Source of the DNA: Cyanophora paradoxa
Taxonomy: Eukaryota > Glaucocystophyceae > Cyanophorales > Cyanophoraceae
Assembly (NCBI GenBank): GCA_004431415.1
Contig: QPMI01000510.1
Coordinates: 62,001 to 126,000 of the forward strand
Direction of reading: 5' to 3'
DNA length: 64,000 nucleotides
Every line of letters begins with the position of its first letter. The first letter of the stretch is position 1. The notes under the pieces are model-generated. The model made no database searches, had not been told where the DNA came from, and worked only from the letters and a program-made list of their open reading frames with translations. The position numbers were made by a program, and so were the translations under genes. This document shows, piece after piece, positions 42,664-54,147 of the stretch.

Positions 42664-43627
42664 ATGGCCAGCCGCGATACCGACCTCCCGATGGACGAGT
42701 CTGGGAAGGTACGCCGGGATTTTTGCATGCGTGCGCCTGCAGCTGTCCATGGAGCGCTAGCGCTAGCCTGCACGGCGATGTAGTTTGATCTTAGCGGCGC
42801 CGGTCACCGGGTCTCGGCGTAGAATTTCGCGGCGATCGCGAGTTCGAGCCTGCAGCAGCGCGATCGATGCTCGAGCTCTGATTTTCGCGGTCGATGTCGC
42901 GGCAAATCTGACGCGCCGTGTCTGTGCAGCCGGACATGCAGGCGTTCGTCGGAGAAACCTCGCCTTTCACGCATCAGGTGCGCTCTTCGAGTTCGAGAGA
43001 TTTCGCGCAAATTTTCACGCCGCGCCGCGCCGCGCGCGCCAGCCCTACGAGGGGTTCACACAGACGCCGGGATCGCATGGGCACGAGGGTGCGAAATTCC
43101 GATTAAGCGCAGAAGGCCTTTCTCCGCTAGCGCTGACTTCGATTCCCGCGTATATTCGCAGGCTGGACGCACGAGAAGCACGTCGGTGAGCATCCAATAT
43201 TTCAAATTAAACGCGTACACATACGTATACTTGCAATTGCGATTTCTCAGAGCGATCTCAGAGGCGGGGAGGAAGGCTGCCGCGGCGCTCTCGCACGAGG
43301 AGCGTCAGGAGCGCGCCCGCAGGGGCGTCGAGACTAAGCGCCAGCGCGGCAATCTCGGCTCTGGTTCGCGTTTTCATCCCGACGCCGACGTCGTTTTTGC
43401 GGCACTCGCAGTTCGCGATCGTGATCACAGCGCGCTTTTGCAGGAGGGGATGCCGAGCAGGGCGATTTCGCGCCGCCGCGCGGGGAGGAGACCCGCCCAG
43501 ACCAGGTAAACTATTGCCTCTACAAGTTCGAATGCGGATCATCGGATAGAAGAGCTGAGGACGCGCTGGGCGACAGGACGTGGTGGAGCTCGACGAGGGC
43601 GAGGAGGCCAACATCGACACCGCTTGA
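42664..43627 (+). CDS. Small protein with basic helix and acidic tail, unrecognised
   Basis: ATG at 42664: MASRDTDLPMDESGK, spliced (GTACGC donor) to PDMQAFVGETSPFTHQ. A short exon near 43162-43185 reads either GWTHEKHV or LDAREARR; the flanking exons do not settle the phase. It is followed by AISEAGRKAAAALSHEERQE and RARRGVETKRQRG, a strongly basic helix. The last exons give GDAEQGDFAPPRGEETRPDQ and DVVELDEGEEANIDTA, with TGA at 43625-43627. Total about 120-130 residues. No family recognised; the WTHEKH reading recalls short plant cold-regulated proteins, but that is weak. Its introns (GTAAAC, GTGAGC donors) are less GC-rich than those of its neighbours. Confidence 0.55.
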
Positions 43628-43888
43628 ATTCGAACATGTACAGCTGTGCGCGTCACTGAGCACGTCCGACGGTCACTCGGCGACGCTCGTAGCGCTCATT
43701 TCTAAAGCGGACGCTCCCGCCGCGCCCCGCGCCTCCCATGCAGCTGCAAGGCCCGCGCCGAGCCCGCGTCACACGTGTACAGCATGTGTAATTATAAATG
43801 TGAGAGATTCGAAGTCGATCCGATCGATGAGCGCCTTTCCCTTGGTTCTGACTGTCTAGATCGAGCTAGGTCTACGCCTTGAGCTTGC

Positions 43889-46800
43889 CTAAAGCCCCTC
43901 ATAATCCATACTCCAGCTGCACGTCCTGGCCGCGCCGAGCTCGCCCCGCCCGTGCGCGAACTCGCACTCGATGTCCAGGTACCTGCGCGCGCGTGCGCGG
44001 ATTAAATTAGATTCGCGGCGAGGGGCAGGGTCGGAGGGAGGGAGCTGGAGGGCGCGCCGGCCGCCGGAGCCGCCGGGGCGGATGGAGATGCGGCCCTCCA
44101 CGCGGTCGTCCTGCTCCACCTGCGCGCCGGGCGCGAGTCGCGAGGCGCCGAGACGCCGGAGGCTGAACAGCGGGGCAGGCACCTTGGGCCCCTCCAGGCA
44201 GAGGAGCGTCTGCTTCCAGTGCTGAGGCCCGGCGGGTCATTGCGAGCGGAGGAGAACTCTAGGAGGAGCTCTAGGAGAGCGCTGGCGCTCTGGAAGGGCG
44301 AAGGGGCACCTGGGGCCCGACGCGGGGGTGCGTGGAGAGGACCACCGGCCCCTTGCCCTGCGCTCCGAGCTGCCGCTCAGCGACAGTCGCGAGCCAAACT
44401 GAAGGCAGCTGCAGGCGAGCGGCGCCCGCGGCTTGGCCTCCCAACCAAACCACTTCTCGTCTTCCCGCCCGCTCTAGCTCCTTCTGCTCGCGTGGGCGGC
44501 GGAGGCGGACCTTGCCGGCGCGGGAGCCGCGGAACTCGACGTCGAAGAAGAGCGCGAACCCGTGCAGCGCCCCTGGGGATACAGGGTCGAATGACGGGGG
44601 GGGGGGGGGGGGGGGGAAGAGGCGGGCGGGGCGGGCGGACCGGCGGTGTCGCACTTGAATGCGAAGGAGGCTGCGAGGCGGGGCGGGCGGGGCGGGAGGG
44701 TCGGAGTCAGTGAAGAAGCACCGGCGGCGGGGCGCGGCTAGAGCTCGAGCGTCGAGGGCGGGTGCTCCTGCGCTGCTGCGATCTAGCGCCGGCCTGGCGC
44801 CTCTGGGGGCGCACCGCGGGACTCGGCGAGCTCGCCGAGGGTGACCGCCCCGCAGTCGATCTCCCGCAGCAGCTGCCCCCGCGAGCCCGACGTCAGCCGG
44901 GGCGGAGGCGCGCGGGGAGGCTTCGGCGTCCAGCCAGCCGCGCCCGCATCGTCGCCGCGCGGCGGCTTCCGGGGCGCACGGCGGGCGGGGCGAGGAGGTT
45001 CTCGGGGCCGAGGAGGTCCACCGCGGGGCGCCCCATCACCGCCCGCCGCGCCACGCCCCTGCCCCACGCCCGCCGCTCGGAGGGCGCGGAAGGGGGAGGC
45101 GAGAGATGGCGAAGGAGGAGGGGCCGAGGGAGGGGTACGCACACGAGCGGCTCCATGCTGAAGCCGTGCACCTGCGCGCGGGAGCCGTGAGGGGCGGCGC
45201 GGGGCGGGGCGGACGCCGCGGGGCGCCGGGAGCTAGATTCACGGGCGCGGCGGGCCCATGTCTCGGGGGTCGGGGGCGGGGCGCCGCAGGCTGGAGTCTA
45301 GGCCGAGGACGAGGGCGGGGCGGGGTGGGGCGGGGGGGCGGGCGGGGCGCACGTCGCGCCAGTAGTCGATCTTGTGCTGGAAGTACCTGCCGGGCGCCCG
45401 CGCCTCAGCTCGCGGCCCGGAGCCCCGGAGCAGCCGGCCCGCTCGCTTGAGCTCCCGCGGCAGCTTGCAGCCCGGCTAGACCCCCCACGGCCCGCGCGGG
45501 GCGGGGCGGGGCGGGGCGGGGCGGGGCGGGGGGCGCACTCCTCGTCGGAGAAGGGGGCCAGGTAGAGCCGCGCGTGGCTCGGCATCATCTGCAAGCGCGC
45601 CGGCGCCCGGGGCGGAGGGGCCCCGCGTCGGCGGCCGGCGGGGCGGGGCGGGCGGGCGGGGCGGAGGGGCCCAGCGGAGCTCGAGGTCGGGACGGGGCGC
45701 ACCAGGCCGCCCTGCTCAGGGCGTCAGGGCAGCGAGGGGAGAGGGTGCGGGGGCGAAGGGCCGGCGGGTGCGGGAGGGGCACCGGCTTGAGGAAGCGGTC
45801 GCGGGCGGCGACGACGGAGTGCAGCATCGACTCGTACAGCAGCCCGTACCTGCCCCGCCCGTGAGGGGGGGGGGGGGGGGGGGGGGGGGGCGGGGGGGGG
45901 GAGGAGGCGGGGGTCGGGGCGAGGCCGGGGGAGGGGCGTTTAAGGGGGTAGGCGAGTTCATAATCACGAGGGGGCGGGGGCGAGGTGGGGGTCGGAGAGG
46001 GAAGGCGGAGTGGGGCGAGAGCGGGCCGCACCCCATCCACTCCGACACGATCGCGTCCACCTGCACGCGCGCCGTGCCGTACCCCCGCGTCAGGAAGATC
46101 GGCGCCCGAGGGATTCGAACCCCGGCGCGCGCCTTCTCGGGCAGCGACTCGACGTCCTCGACGCGCCCGCGGACGACGGAGATCGTCTCCTGGAGCCCGT
46201 TCGCGGCCACCTGAGCGGGGGGAGGAGGGGGTACGGCATCAGAATCCCGCGAGATAACGAGCAGCTTGGGCCGCACGATGGCCTCCGCGTGCCGCGCGAC
46301 GTCGCTCGCCTCGCACGCGTACACCTGAGCGCGGGGGTACGCATTCAGACGGAAAGGGGGGTACCGGGGAAGCGGGGCCCGCCTTCCTGGCGCCGGCGCG
46401 GGCGCAGAAGAGGGAGAGGATGCCCGTCCCCGCCTGCGCCCCGCACTCGGGCGAAGGCGATCGCGAGGGGGGCGGGGGCCCCGGGCGGGGATTCGGCATA
46501 CCCCGACGTCCATGACGGCTTTCCCCTTGAGGTCGGACGTCGCGATCGCGTCGCGGTAGGCGAGCGTCCGGCGGTCGTCCTTGAGCATCTCCTCGTGGAT
46601 CTCCTGCGCGCGCGCCGCCGCCGCTCGAGGATCAAATTTCCGAGGCTCGAATCGCCCGCCGGATCAAATCTCTCTGCACGGCCTCGGACGTGGAGGGACG
46701 CACGAGGGACGCGTACGATCCGAAGTAGTGAGCGTCTTCGGCCGCGTAGAAGAGCGGGCGCTGCACGGACACGCCTCCGGCCGCAGCCCCGCTCGCGCCC

Positions 46801-47284
46801 GCAGCCGCCGGCTCGGCGTCCTTCTCGCCGCGCCGCCGCTTCGGCGGGTGGCCCGCCCCGCCGCTGGAGGATGCCGCGACGGTGCCGCGAAGCTCGAGGA
46901 CCTCCGGGCGCTGCTGCACGAGCTCGCGGACCGACGTGAGGATCGCGGTCGCGGTCGCGCCGGCGCCCTCGTCGCTGTAGAGCGCCTCGGCCGTGAGCAC
47001 GCGCTTCATGACCGCGCGAATGTCCTGCGACGCCTGCACGAAGAATGCGGCGTCGGGGTCGACTCCGGGCTGCTGCTCCGCGAGCCTGCGCGTTCCGAGC
47101 TCGGGCCGCGGCGCGAGCGGCCGGCTCCTCCGCGGTGATCCCCGACGCGTACGCACTCGCTTGGCTTAAGGGACGAGAGCTCGATCTTCAGGACGTCCGC
47201 CAGCACGGCCAGCTCCTTCGCCAGCGCCGCGCGCCTCGCTCCCGCGGGGCTGCCGGCTCCCGCGTCCGCCATTGTCGCGTCCAT
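43889..47284 (-). CDS. Protein arginine N-methyltransferase, probably type I
   Basis: Transfers methyl groups from S-adenosylmethionine to Arg side chains. After a roughly 150-residue N-terminal region (ASQDIRAVMKRVLTAEALYS, then a basic PPKRRRGEKD) the core begins HYFGSYASL joined to EIHEEMLKDDRRTLAYRDAI. Motif I is spliced as VMDVG to AGTGILSLFCARAGA. Then come VYACEASDVARHAEAIVR, VAANGLQETISVVRGRVEDV, the double-E loop VDAIVSEWMG joined to YGLLYESMLHSVVAARDRFL, and the beta-barrel with MMPSHARLYLAPFSDEE, FALFFDVEFRG, VVLSTHPR, HWKQTLLCLEG and YLDIECEFAHGRGELG. Both catalytic Glu residues are present. ATG at 47282-47284; TAG (CTA at 43889-43891) after SMDYEGL. Which member of the family (PRMT1- or PRMT6-like) is unclear; the N-terminal region is unusual. 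Targets are likely histones and RNA-binding proteins. Confidence 0.87.
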
Positions 47285-47642
47285 CGCTCTCCTGTCGACG
47301 TCTGTTCCGTGCGTGCTCCGAACGAAGCTGGTCGCGCTAGCTAACTGCTGCAAACAAGTGCTGTACCCGTGCCGCGGCAAACGGCGCCAAACGCCAGCGC
47401 AGCGCTAGCGCTAGCTGCAGCGCTGCGCATGCTCGCGCCGCGCCCTATATTAGCTAGGCCTAGATCAACTCTGCAGCGCGCCGCCGGCGGGCGCCCCAGC
47501 CCGGCTGGAACTTCACATGCGTGCTTGCGGGCCGCGCGCGCGAGGGGCGCCGGCCGGGCCGGAAAACTCGTCGACGATCGCAAGCCTTTCAAGTTTGGCG
47601 AGAATCAGAGTGAAAAGCTCTACGGGATGTCCTGCTCGCCAG
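47285..47642. other. Intergenic region between two minus-strand genes
   Basis: Promoter region of the methyltransferase and 3' flank of the lipase. Contains repeated CTAGC/GCTAGC motifs and a CCTATATTAGCTAGG palindrome-like stretch near 47445-47463. No coding sequence supported. Confidence 0.4.
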
Positions 47643-50573
47643 CTACTCCTCGGGCCAGCGGCCGAAAGCCGCCGCTGGGCGGGGGCTGCCCGGCGGCGGC
47701 GATGTCGCCGGCGAGCTCGAGGGCGCCTGGGGGCGCTGGGGCGGGGGCGCGTGGGGCCAGGCGGGGCTGGCGGGGCGGGGCCGGCGGGGGTGCGGGGCGG
47801 CGAGGACGCGGACGATGTGCTCGACGACGTCCGCCCCGCAGCTGTTCAGCAGCGGCACCCGCACCTGAGGGCCGCCTCAGCGGGGGGTGGGGGTTGGGGG
47901 GGGGGAGCAGGGGCCGGAGGTCCAGCGGGCAGCGGAGGCAGGAAGGGAGGCAGGCCTCACCACAATGTGGCCGTGGGATGTCGGGCCCGGGAGCCGGACC
48001 TGCGCCCCCATCGCGAGGCGCCGGGGCTCGTCAGGGAGCGACAGAGGGCGCGGGCTGAAGAGAAGATTCGACGGGATCGCACGTCGACGCGGGTCCTGTA
48101 AACCCGATCAGAAAGAGCGAATGGGGGGGGGGGGGATACGGGCACGGACCAGGGGATGGAGTTGAGTCCCCGGTACATCTCGACGAGCGCCTCTCGCTTC
48201 GCATCCGCGCTGCGGAGAGACAGTTCTAAGGAATCGCCGCGAGTCGGGGAGGAAGGGGGGATACCGGAAGAGGACCTCCTCGTTCTCGGCCATGTTGGGG
48301 GTACCCGTGTCCCGCGGGGAGCGCGGCTCACTCGGCGGGGCGGGGGTGGGGCTGGCGGGCCGGAGGGCCGACCAGGGGCCAGAGGAGGGCGCGCCCCGGC
48401 TCGCCGGGCGGGGGGTGGGGGAGGGCGAGGGCGAGATCGAGGCCCCCCGGCTTGCCGGGCGGGGGGTACCGGGGCGGCGGCCGGCGCTCCCCGCGAGGCG
48501 GAGGGCCGCGGCCACCGAGCTCGAGGGGGGTACGCCCTCCTCAATCCCGGCACCCGTACCCGGGCCCATCGAGATCTCCCTCAGGCCCGCCTCCAGGATC
48601 GAGTCCAGGTCGGGCGAATCCGCCCCGCAGCGGTACCCCCCGCCCCCTTCCGCCGGGCAGTGGTGCGAAAGGGTCCTCTCGAGGCCGCGGAACGAGCCCG
48701 CGAGGGTACCGCCGCCGCCGCCGCGGCTCCCCCCCTCCATCGGCTCCGCCGGACAGTGGTGCGAGGCGCCGGCCGCGACTCCGTTCGCGGCTCTGCCCGC
48801 GCCGCTCGAGCATTCGCCGCCTGCTCGCGCTCAACGGAGAGAGAGAAGAGGGAGGCGGGGGGTACGGGCGCGCACGGTCGCAGGTTCCAGCAGCGCCTGC
48901 ATGACAAGCGCGAGCCTCAGAAAGAAGGCGAAGGCAGGTGGATGGGGGGCGCGGGGGGCACCGGAGGAGACGCGGACGATGTGAGGGAACTCGCGGGCGA
49001 TGGACGGCGCCTTCCTGCGCCCCGCGGCGCGTGAGCTTGGCGGAGCGAGGGGGGCGCAGGCGGGCGACGATCGGCCCTTCAAGGTGGGGCGGAGCGGACC
49101 AGATGGCACTGCGCGCCCCGACCCCGGTCAGGAGGCGGTTGGGGTTGGGCCTCGAAGCAAAGCGCGCGCGCACGACGGGGGGTCCCGGTAGGGGTTGCGG
49201 CACGCGATGGCCGCCGTGCAGTAGGGCACCCTGATCAAAACAATTCAAACGATGAACTAGAAATTTGGGAGGACGCCCGTGGGCGTGCAGGATTCGAGGA
49301 TAGGGGACGGGCGGGGTACGAGAGCAGGCGCGCGCACGTGATGTCGTTGACGGCGTTGGCGTACAGTACCCTGGGCAGGGAGCAGGGTCAGGGGTACAGC
49401 CGCGGTGTTGTGGGCGGGGGCGGGGGCGGGGGGCCCTGGGCGGAGGCGGGCGCTCACCGGTGCTCGAAGAGGGAGAGACCCTGGACGAAGCTCCCCGCTG
49501 CACGGCGGGGCGCCCGCTCGGAGGCGCGCCGCTTGCGTCCCGACACCGACTCCGGGGCGCACCGGGTTCGGACATGGCCGCGAGGAGGGGCCGACCGCCG
49601 GGCCCGTGCGCGTCCTCCAGAAGCAGCTGGCGCCCTTCGCGCGGCCGGCTCGCGTCAGAGGCGGCGCTGCGCTGCGCGGGCGCGGGGTGCGCGTGCGAGG
49701 CGGCGCGCCCGAGCGGCCGATGAGGCGCGCGGCGCCCCAGTTGAATATCTGCGCCACAGCGGCGGTGAGGCGCGGCGGGGCCGCCGATGTGGTCCCGGAT
49801 CCGGGTAACCTTGTTCCAGAGGCTCCGGGGCGAGCGGCGCGACCCCTGCGGGCCGGGTCGCGTCAGAGCGCACACGTACGAACGCTGTGCCGCACTGCGG
49901 CGGCGAGGCGGGGCGCGTACCATGTGCGGCGTTGCCATCGTTACGAAATGCTGCGGCGGTAGGGCGTGAGGGGGATGCGCTTGGGCGGCCAGCCGAAGCT
50001 CGCACGCGCCCGCGGATGGACGATGTTGAACCACTGCGGGCAGAATCGCTCAGAAACGAGGCCGAACGAGCTCGGAGGATGGCGGGAGTGCAGACTGACC
50101 CCCTCCTCGAACATCCTGCCTACGGCGTAGCGCGCGTACAAGCCTCCGAGGCTGTATCCCAAGATCGAGAACTCCTCGATGGTCGGATTGAGGATGATCG
50201 CCGTGCGGATCTCCGAGTACAACCGCTCGCCGCCCTTGTCGATCCCATCTTGTAGCGAAATTGGTCGGCGGAGCGGGCGGGGAGCGGGCGGACATCTCTC
50301 GTACGCACCGAACGAGCGCTCCAATGCATTGCACGACGGGTTCAGCTGCGAGGGCGCGACAATTAGTGGGCGCGCGGTGTCGAGCGATCCGCGTGAGCGG
50401 AGGATGAGCGCAGTGGGAGCCTCGCGCACGACGAGGGCGCGCGGGCAGGCGCGCGAAGCGATCGCATCTTGCAGGTACTGCAGGTGGCCTGAGGTCCCCA
50501 GAAGCCCATGCACGAGGACAACGAGCTGCACGGGACTCTCCGCATCTGAGAGCGGGCGCGGCGAAGCCGACAT
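47643..50573 (-). CDS. DUF676-type alpha/beta-hydrolase (putative lipase)
   Basis: Begins MSASPRPLSDAESPVQLVVL and VHGLLGTSGHLQYLQDA, with the HGLLG oxyanion strand. The next segment reads NALERSFGAYER, then DGIDKGGERLYSEIRTAIIL, and the nucleophile elbow ILGYSLGGLYARYAVGRMFE (G-Y-S-L-G). Further exons give FCPQWFNIVHP, FVTMATPHMV (the family's TPH motif), SLWNKVTRIRDHIGG, IFNWGAARLIGRSG, LLLEDAHGPGGRPLLAAM, FVQGLSLFEHR, VLYANAVNDIT (the VND acid-loop motif), VRVSSGAP, PDLDSILEAGLREISMGP, ENEEVLFRYPPF and RSADAKREALVEMYRGLNSI. The VRVPLLNSCGADVVEHIVRV exon near the end should hold the terminal His region. The pattern matches DUF676 serine hydrolases of plants and FAM135-like proteins. The ends are less certain than the core; the substrate is unknown. 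Confidence 0.82.
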
Positions 50574-50945
50574 CGCGCCGCGCATGCCGCGCTGCGCCAC
50601 AGGCCGAACGAGGCGAGCCAGCGCAACGCTCGAGTTGCCGAGAATCCTGCAGCGCTGCGCCGAGCTCGAGGCCGAACGAGCGCTGTGCGACGCCGAGGGA
50701 ATTTGTACCCCTGGGTAGAGAAGTGTAGTTCTGGAAACCAGCCGCGCCGCAGTTGAGCCACAAACCAGCCTCACCGCAGCTGACACAGTTAACGTGGTAG
50801 CTCCAGTGCCCACGAGCTGCGCCCCAGAAGAGCGCCCCTCGCCTGACACCGTGCCTCGTTTTCATCATCGGAGTACATCTGGATTGCCTTCTGCCTGTCG
50901 ACGTCCCCCCGGCGCCCTCCAGTGGCTGAGCGCTCAGGCAGGCGC
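50574..50945. other. Bidirectional promoter between the lipase and F-box genes
   Basis: Head-to-head spacer of 372 bp. A frame upstream of the lipase ATG stays open on the minus strand to about 50850 but with ordinary shadow composition. No TATA box is evident. Confidence 0.4.
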
Positions 50946-51816
50946 ATGGCCAGCACGGGCGGTACACGAGCGGAAGAAGCTGTCGGACAGGAAGATGCTC
51001 GGTGCTCGAAGGTCGCTTGGCGAGCGCGGGCCTTCCTGGATAGCATCGCTGAGTTCTTCGGGCGGCTTGCGGATCTCGCGCGGCGCTGGCGGGGAGGGGA
51101 GGACTCTAACGCCCCCGATGCGCTCTCGGAGAGCCCTTTCGACATCCTGAGCGACGACATCCTCTCCTGCATCTTCTGCTTCCTGGATCCGGAGCTGGAT
51201 CTAATTAACGTCGCCATCGCATGCCAGAGGTGCGGGCAGCGGCCCCGCGCGGCCCTTCGCGCTTGTGGGGGCAAGGCAACCGTGGCGCAGGTTCCGGGAG
51301 CCGGCGATGTATGCGCTTCGAATCCACAAGGAGGAGCTTGAGTTCCAGTGCCGGTGCAGCGCGTGCTGCAGTGCCCTTCCGTGGCCCTTCCAGATTTCTT
51401 AAGGTCTTCTTTGCGACGCCAGAGAACTCCGCATCAACCGACTCGCGGCGCGCATCCTCCGGCGCACGAGGATTGAGGATAACGGGTGCTTTAAACCGAT
51501 CCAGAATTGGTCGCCTTCGCGGCTGCGCCAGCTCACTTCAATTTGTCCGAAATCGGCCCACGCGCGCAGGGTTTCGTGCCTTCGGAGGCTCCTGGAGGCG
51601 CGCCGAACGGGGCAGAGCACATATGGACTCGCGGCCCGCACCGAGCGGCGACGGCGCGGCGCGGCCCCGGGGGGCGAAGAGCTCGAGGGGCAGGAGGGCG
51701 GGCCGCCTCGCACCGCGCCGTCCGCCGCCCCGCCGCCCGCAGCTGCAGCCGCGCCGGCCGGCGCCTCGCAGCCGCTACAGCCGATCCTAGAGGCTGATTC
51801 TGCGGGGGAGCGCTAG
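50946..51816 (+). CDS. F-box protein
   Basis: ATG at 50946 (MASTGGTRAEEAVGQEDARC). A helix FLDSIAEFFGRLADLARRW precedes the F-box FDILSDDILSCIFCFLDPEL and DLINVAIACQ. A GTGCGG...GCGCAG intron (about 51229-51294) joins to RFREPAMYALRIHKEELEFQ and CRCSACCSALP. A second intron of 42 nt (GTGGCC...GCCAG) avoids an in-frame TAA and joins to ELRINRLAARILRRTRIEDN, then NGCFKPIQNWSPSRLRQL. The C-terminal 70 residues are low-complexity Ala/Pro/Glu-rich and end ILEADSAGER, TAG 51814-51816. Likely SCF substrate adaptor. The Cys cluster (CRCSACC) after the F-box is unusual and could bind zinc. No recognised substrate-binding domain. Confidence 0.72.
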
Positions 51817-52401
51817 CGCCCCTGCTGTAACTCCCCTCCAGCTAAAAGCTTCGGAATTCGCAGTCTGGAATTCGCAGTCCTACGCATAAATGCTACTTCC
51901 ATGCTGCAGAAATGTTGTGCATGTACATGCTCGCGCATTGTATTCGAGTTGGTGTAAAAATATTAATCGTCTCGTCCACGCCGAGACTCTGAGACGTTGA
52001 CCGGGATATCGATCGAGCGTCCGGACGTGAGGGCTTTAATTAAAATATAAGAGCCTCGGAGCCCGGCGCGTGCGTGTTTAGAGGGATTTTGTCATTTCCG
52101 GAGATCGGCCTAGTAGAGAGGCTAGAGTAGTGAAACTCTGTCGGATCGATATCAAATCTACGATCGCGAGTACTGTCATACTGCTGAACCTGCATCACGC
52201 TGAGGCCGGTCTTGCACTCACTAGTGCTGCATAAACCTGTTGTCTAGAATCCCGTGCCACCCCTAGGGCACCGGAATGGGGGATTTCTAGCTCAACAGAG
52301 TCTCGCGAGAGAGACCTCGAGCTCGAACTCTGCATCCGGACGGGGTCCGACGGTCCTCTAGATCATCAATGTCGGATCTGCCTTTCAAGAAGCTTTCATA
52401 G
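51817..52401. other. Intergenic spacer, lower GC
   Basis: Shared 3' region of two convergent genes. One of the least GC-rich stretches of the window, with TTAATTAAAATATAAG near 52037 and AAAAATATTAAT near 51958. No coding sequence or RNA gene recognised. Confidence 0.5.
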
Positions 52402-54147
52402 TCAAGCTGTGTTGACATTGATGGCAGCAGAGCGAGAAAAAGGGTGACGCTGTATGGGTGCAAGGTCGGTACAAGGGCGGGTACAAGGTGGAGGAAAGAG
52501 GGCCGGGGTCGCTTGTGGCGGCGCGGCCAGCTGCAGACGATCAGGGGGGCGGCCGGGAGGCCGCGGAGCCCCGCGCGCTGCCGGCCCCCGGGGCGCCCAC
52601 CGGCACCTCCCGCGCCAGCTTCATCGCCTGCGGGGGGTACACGCCCTTGGCTCCGGCAGAGGGGCACGGACGTCCGGGGCGGGGCGCACCTGGATCTTGA
52701 GGGCGTCGAGCTCCTGCTTGGAGATGCCGGGGGGCACCTCCTCCGCGTAGATGCGCATCGCCTCTGCGGGGCGGGTCGGGGGCCGGCGGCGGCAGCTCGG
52801 AGTCGGGCGGGCCGACCTTCGATGTCGCCCCCGGAGAGCGCCCTGGCCAGCATGGCGATCACCTGGGGAGGACGTGAGGCGCGCAGAGGACGGGGCGAGG
52901 GGCGGGCGGGGCGGGGCGCGCCTCCTTGATGCGCTGCGGGGTCCACCCGGGCGCGGCGGCCGAGCCGGCCGCCGCCTCCGTCTCCAGCTTCTGCTCCTGC
53001 TCCTCCAGCTGCGAGCGGCGAGGCTCAAGGCCTGCCCGTGATGACGAAAAGGCAAGCGCTATGGAGGGATTCGGGGCGAGCGCGCGATGCTGGGGCCGGG
53101 CAGGCCATGCATCTTTTCGCCGATATCGATGCCTCGGGCCCGGCGGCTCTCGGGGGGCCGGCAGGCGAGGGGGGAGGTCGGGGCGCACCCCCGCGTAGGG
53201 GTCGGCCTCGGCGGAGATGAGCTTCCGGCGGGCCACCGGCGCCGTCTTCGGGCGGCCCCTCTTCGGCTGGTCCGACGGGATCGCCCGCGCCTCTGCGAAG
53301 GGAAGGGAGGCGACGCTCATTTCGAGGGGGGAGGGGGGGGATTGGAGGGGTACCGAGCCACTTCTGGTGCTCCCGGTTCTTCGCCTCCGCGTCGCGGTAC
53401 AGCCGCGCGTAGACGTTGCTCTTGGGGCGCAGGATCGACTCCAGGACCTGCCACGTTTCAGTTGGACTGACCAGGGTGCTGGGATCGGCTCCCGGCTGAC
53501 CTCTTGGGCGCTGGGCGCGTGCTGCGACAGGCTCCCAGGGTGGCCCTTGTAGGGCTGGAAGTAGGGGCTCTCGGGCACGGCCGGCCCGCCCTCTTTCCTC
53601 CGCACCCTGCGCCGCGCTCAGCCGGCGGGCGGGGCGGGGCCGGCGGGCGGGGCGGGGGCGATCGCACTTCACAGCGGTGTATCTGCGCCGGATGCGCATC
53701 TCCTCGCGCTCGAGCTCCAGAGCCTGCGGCGGAGTGGCGGCGCGTCAGCGGGTTCAAGCGGGCGCCGATGCGGGGGGGAGGATGGGCGGGTGCCTTCTCC
53801 AGGCGCCGGGAGATGTCTGTGCTGAGGTAGTCCGAGGCGGAGTGGAGGAGGGGCGCGATGGCGTTGGGGAGGCCGAGGACGGGGGGCGGCCGGCTGCGGG
53901 AGGCCGAGGCGCTCCCCGGGCGGGAGGAGTAGGAGTGGGAGGGGAGGGAGGAGGTCGACGCCCTCGTGCTCGCGGCGCTAAGGGGCCGCCGCATCGACGC
54001 GAGGGAGAGCGTCCGGGAGACGTGCGAGGCGGACATCGGGCGCCGCCGGAAGTCGTCGGAGTCCGGACTGTAGAAAGGCACGATCGGGTCCACGCTCAGC
54101 TCCGGGTGCCTTATGTCCACATTGCTGTAGTTCCGCGCGAAGGACAT
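52402..54147 (-). CDS. Unrecognised Ser/Arg-rich protein, possibly cytoskeletal or flagellar
   Basis: ATG at 54145-54147: MSFARNYSNVDIRHPELSVD, PIVPFYSPDSDDFRRRP, then a Ser/Arg/Pro-rich stretch (SRTLSLASMRRPLSAASTRA) and APLLHSASDYLSTDISRRLE. Later exons: ALELEREEMRIRRRYTAVKC; SPYFQPYKGHPGSLSQHAPS; WQVLESILRPKSNVYARLYR then DAEAKNREHQKWLG; PKRGRPKTAPVARRKLISAE; QLEEQEQKLETEAAAGSAAA then GWTPQRIKEA; VIAMLARALSGGDIEG; EAMRIYAEEVPPGISKQELD. The last exon reads AMKLAREVPVGAPGAGSARG and probably ends at TGA 52402-52404. Total about 420 residues. The low-complexity N-terminus followed by helical segments is common in flagellar or microtubule-associated proteins, but I recognise no domain. Confidence 0.58.

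Noticed and set aside
46400-46520. Insertion (CGAQ) in SAM motif I of the arginine methyltransferase
   Set aside because: Splicing GTATGC...GGCGCAG restores VMDVGAGTGILSLF exactly; the extra residues are the intron's 3' end.
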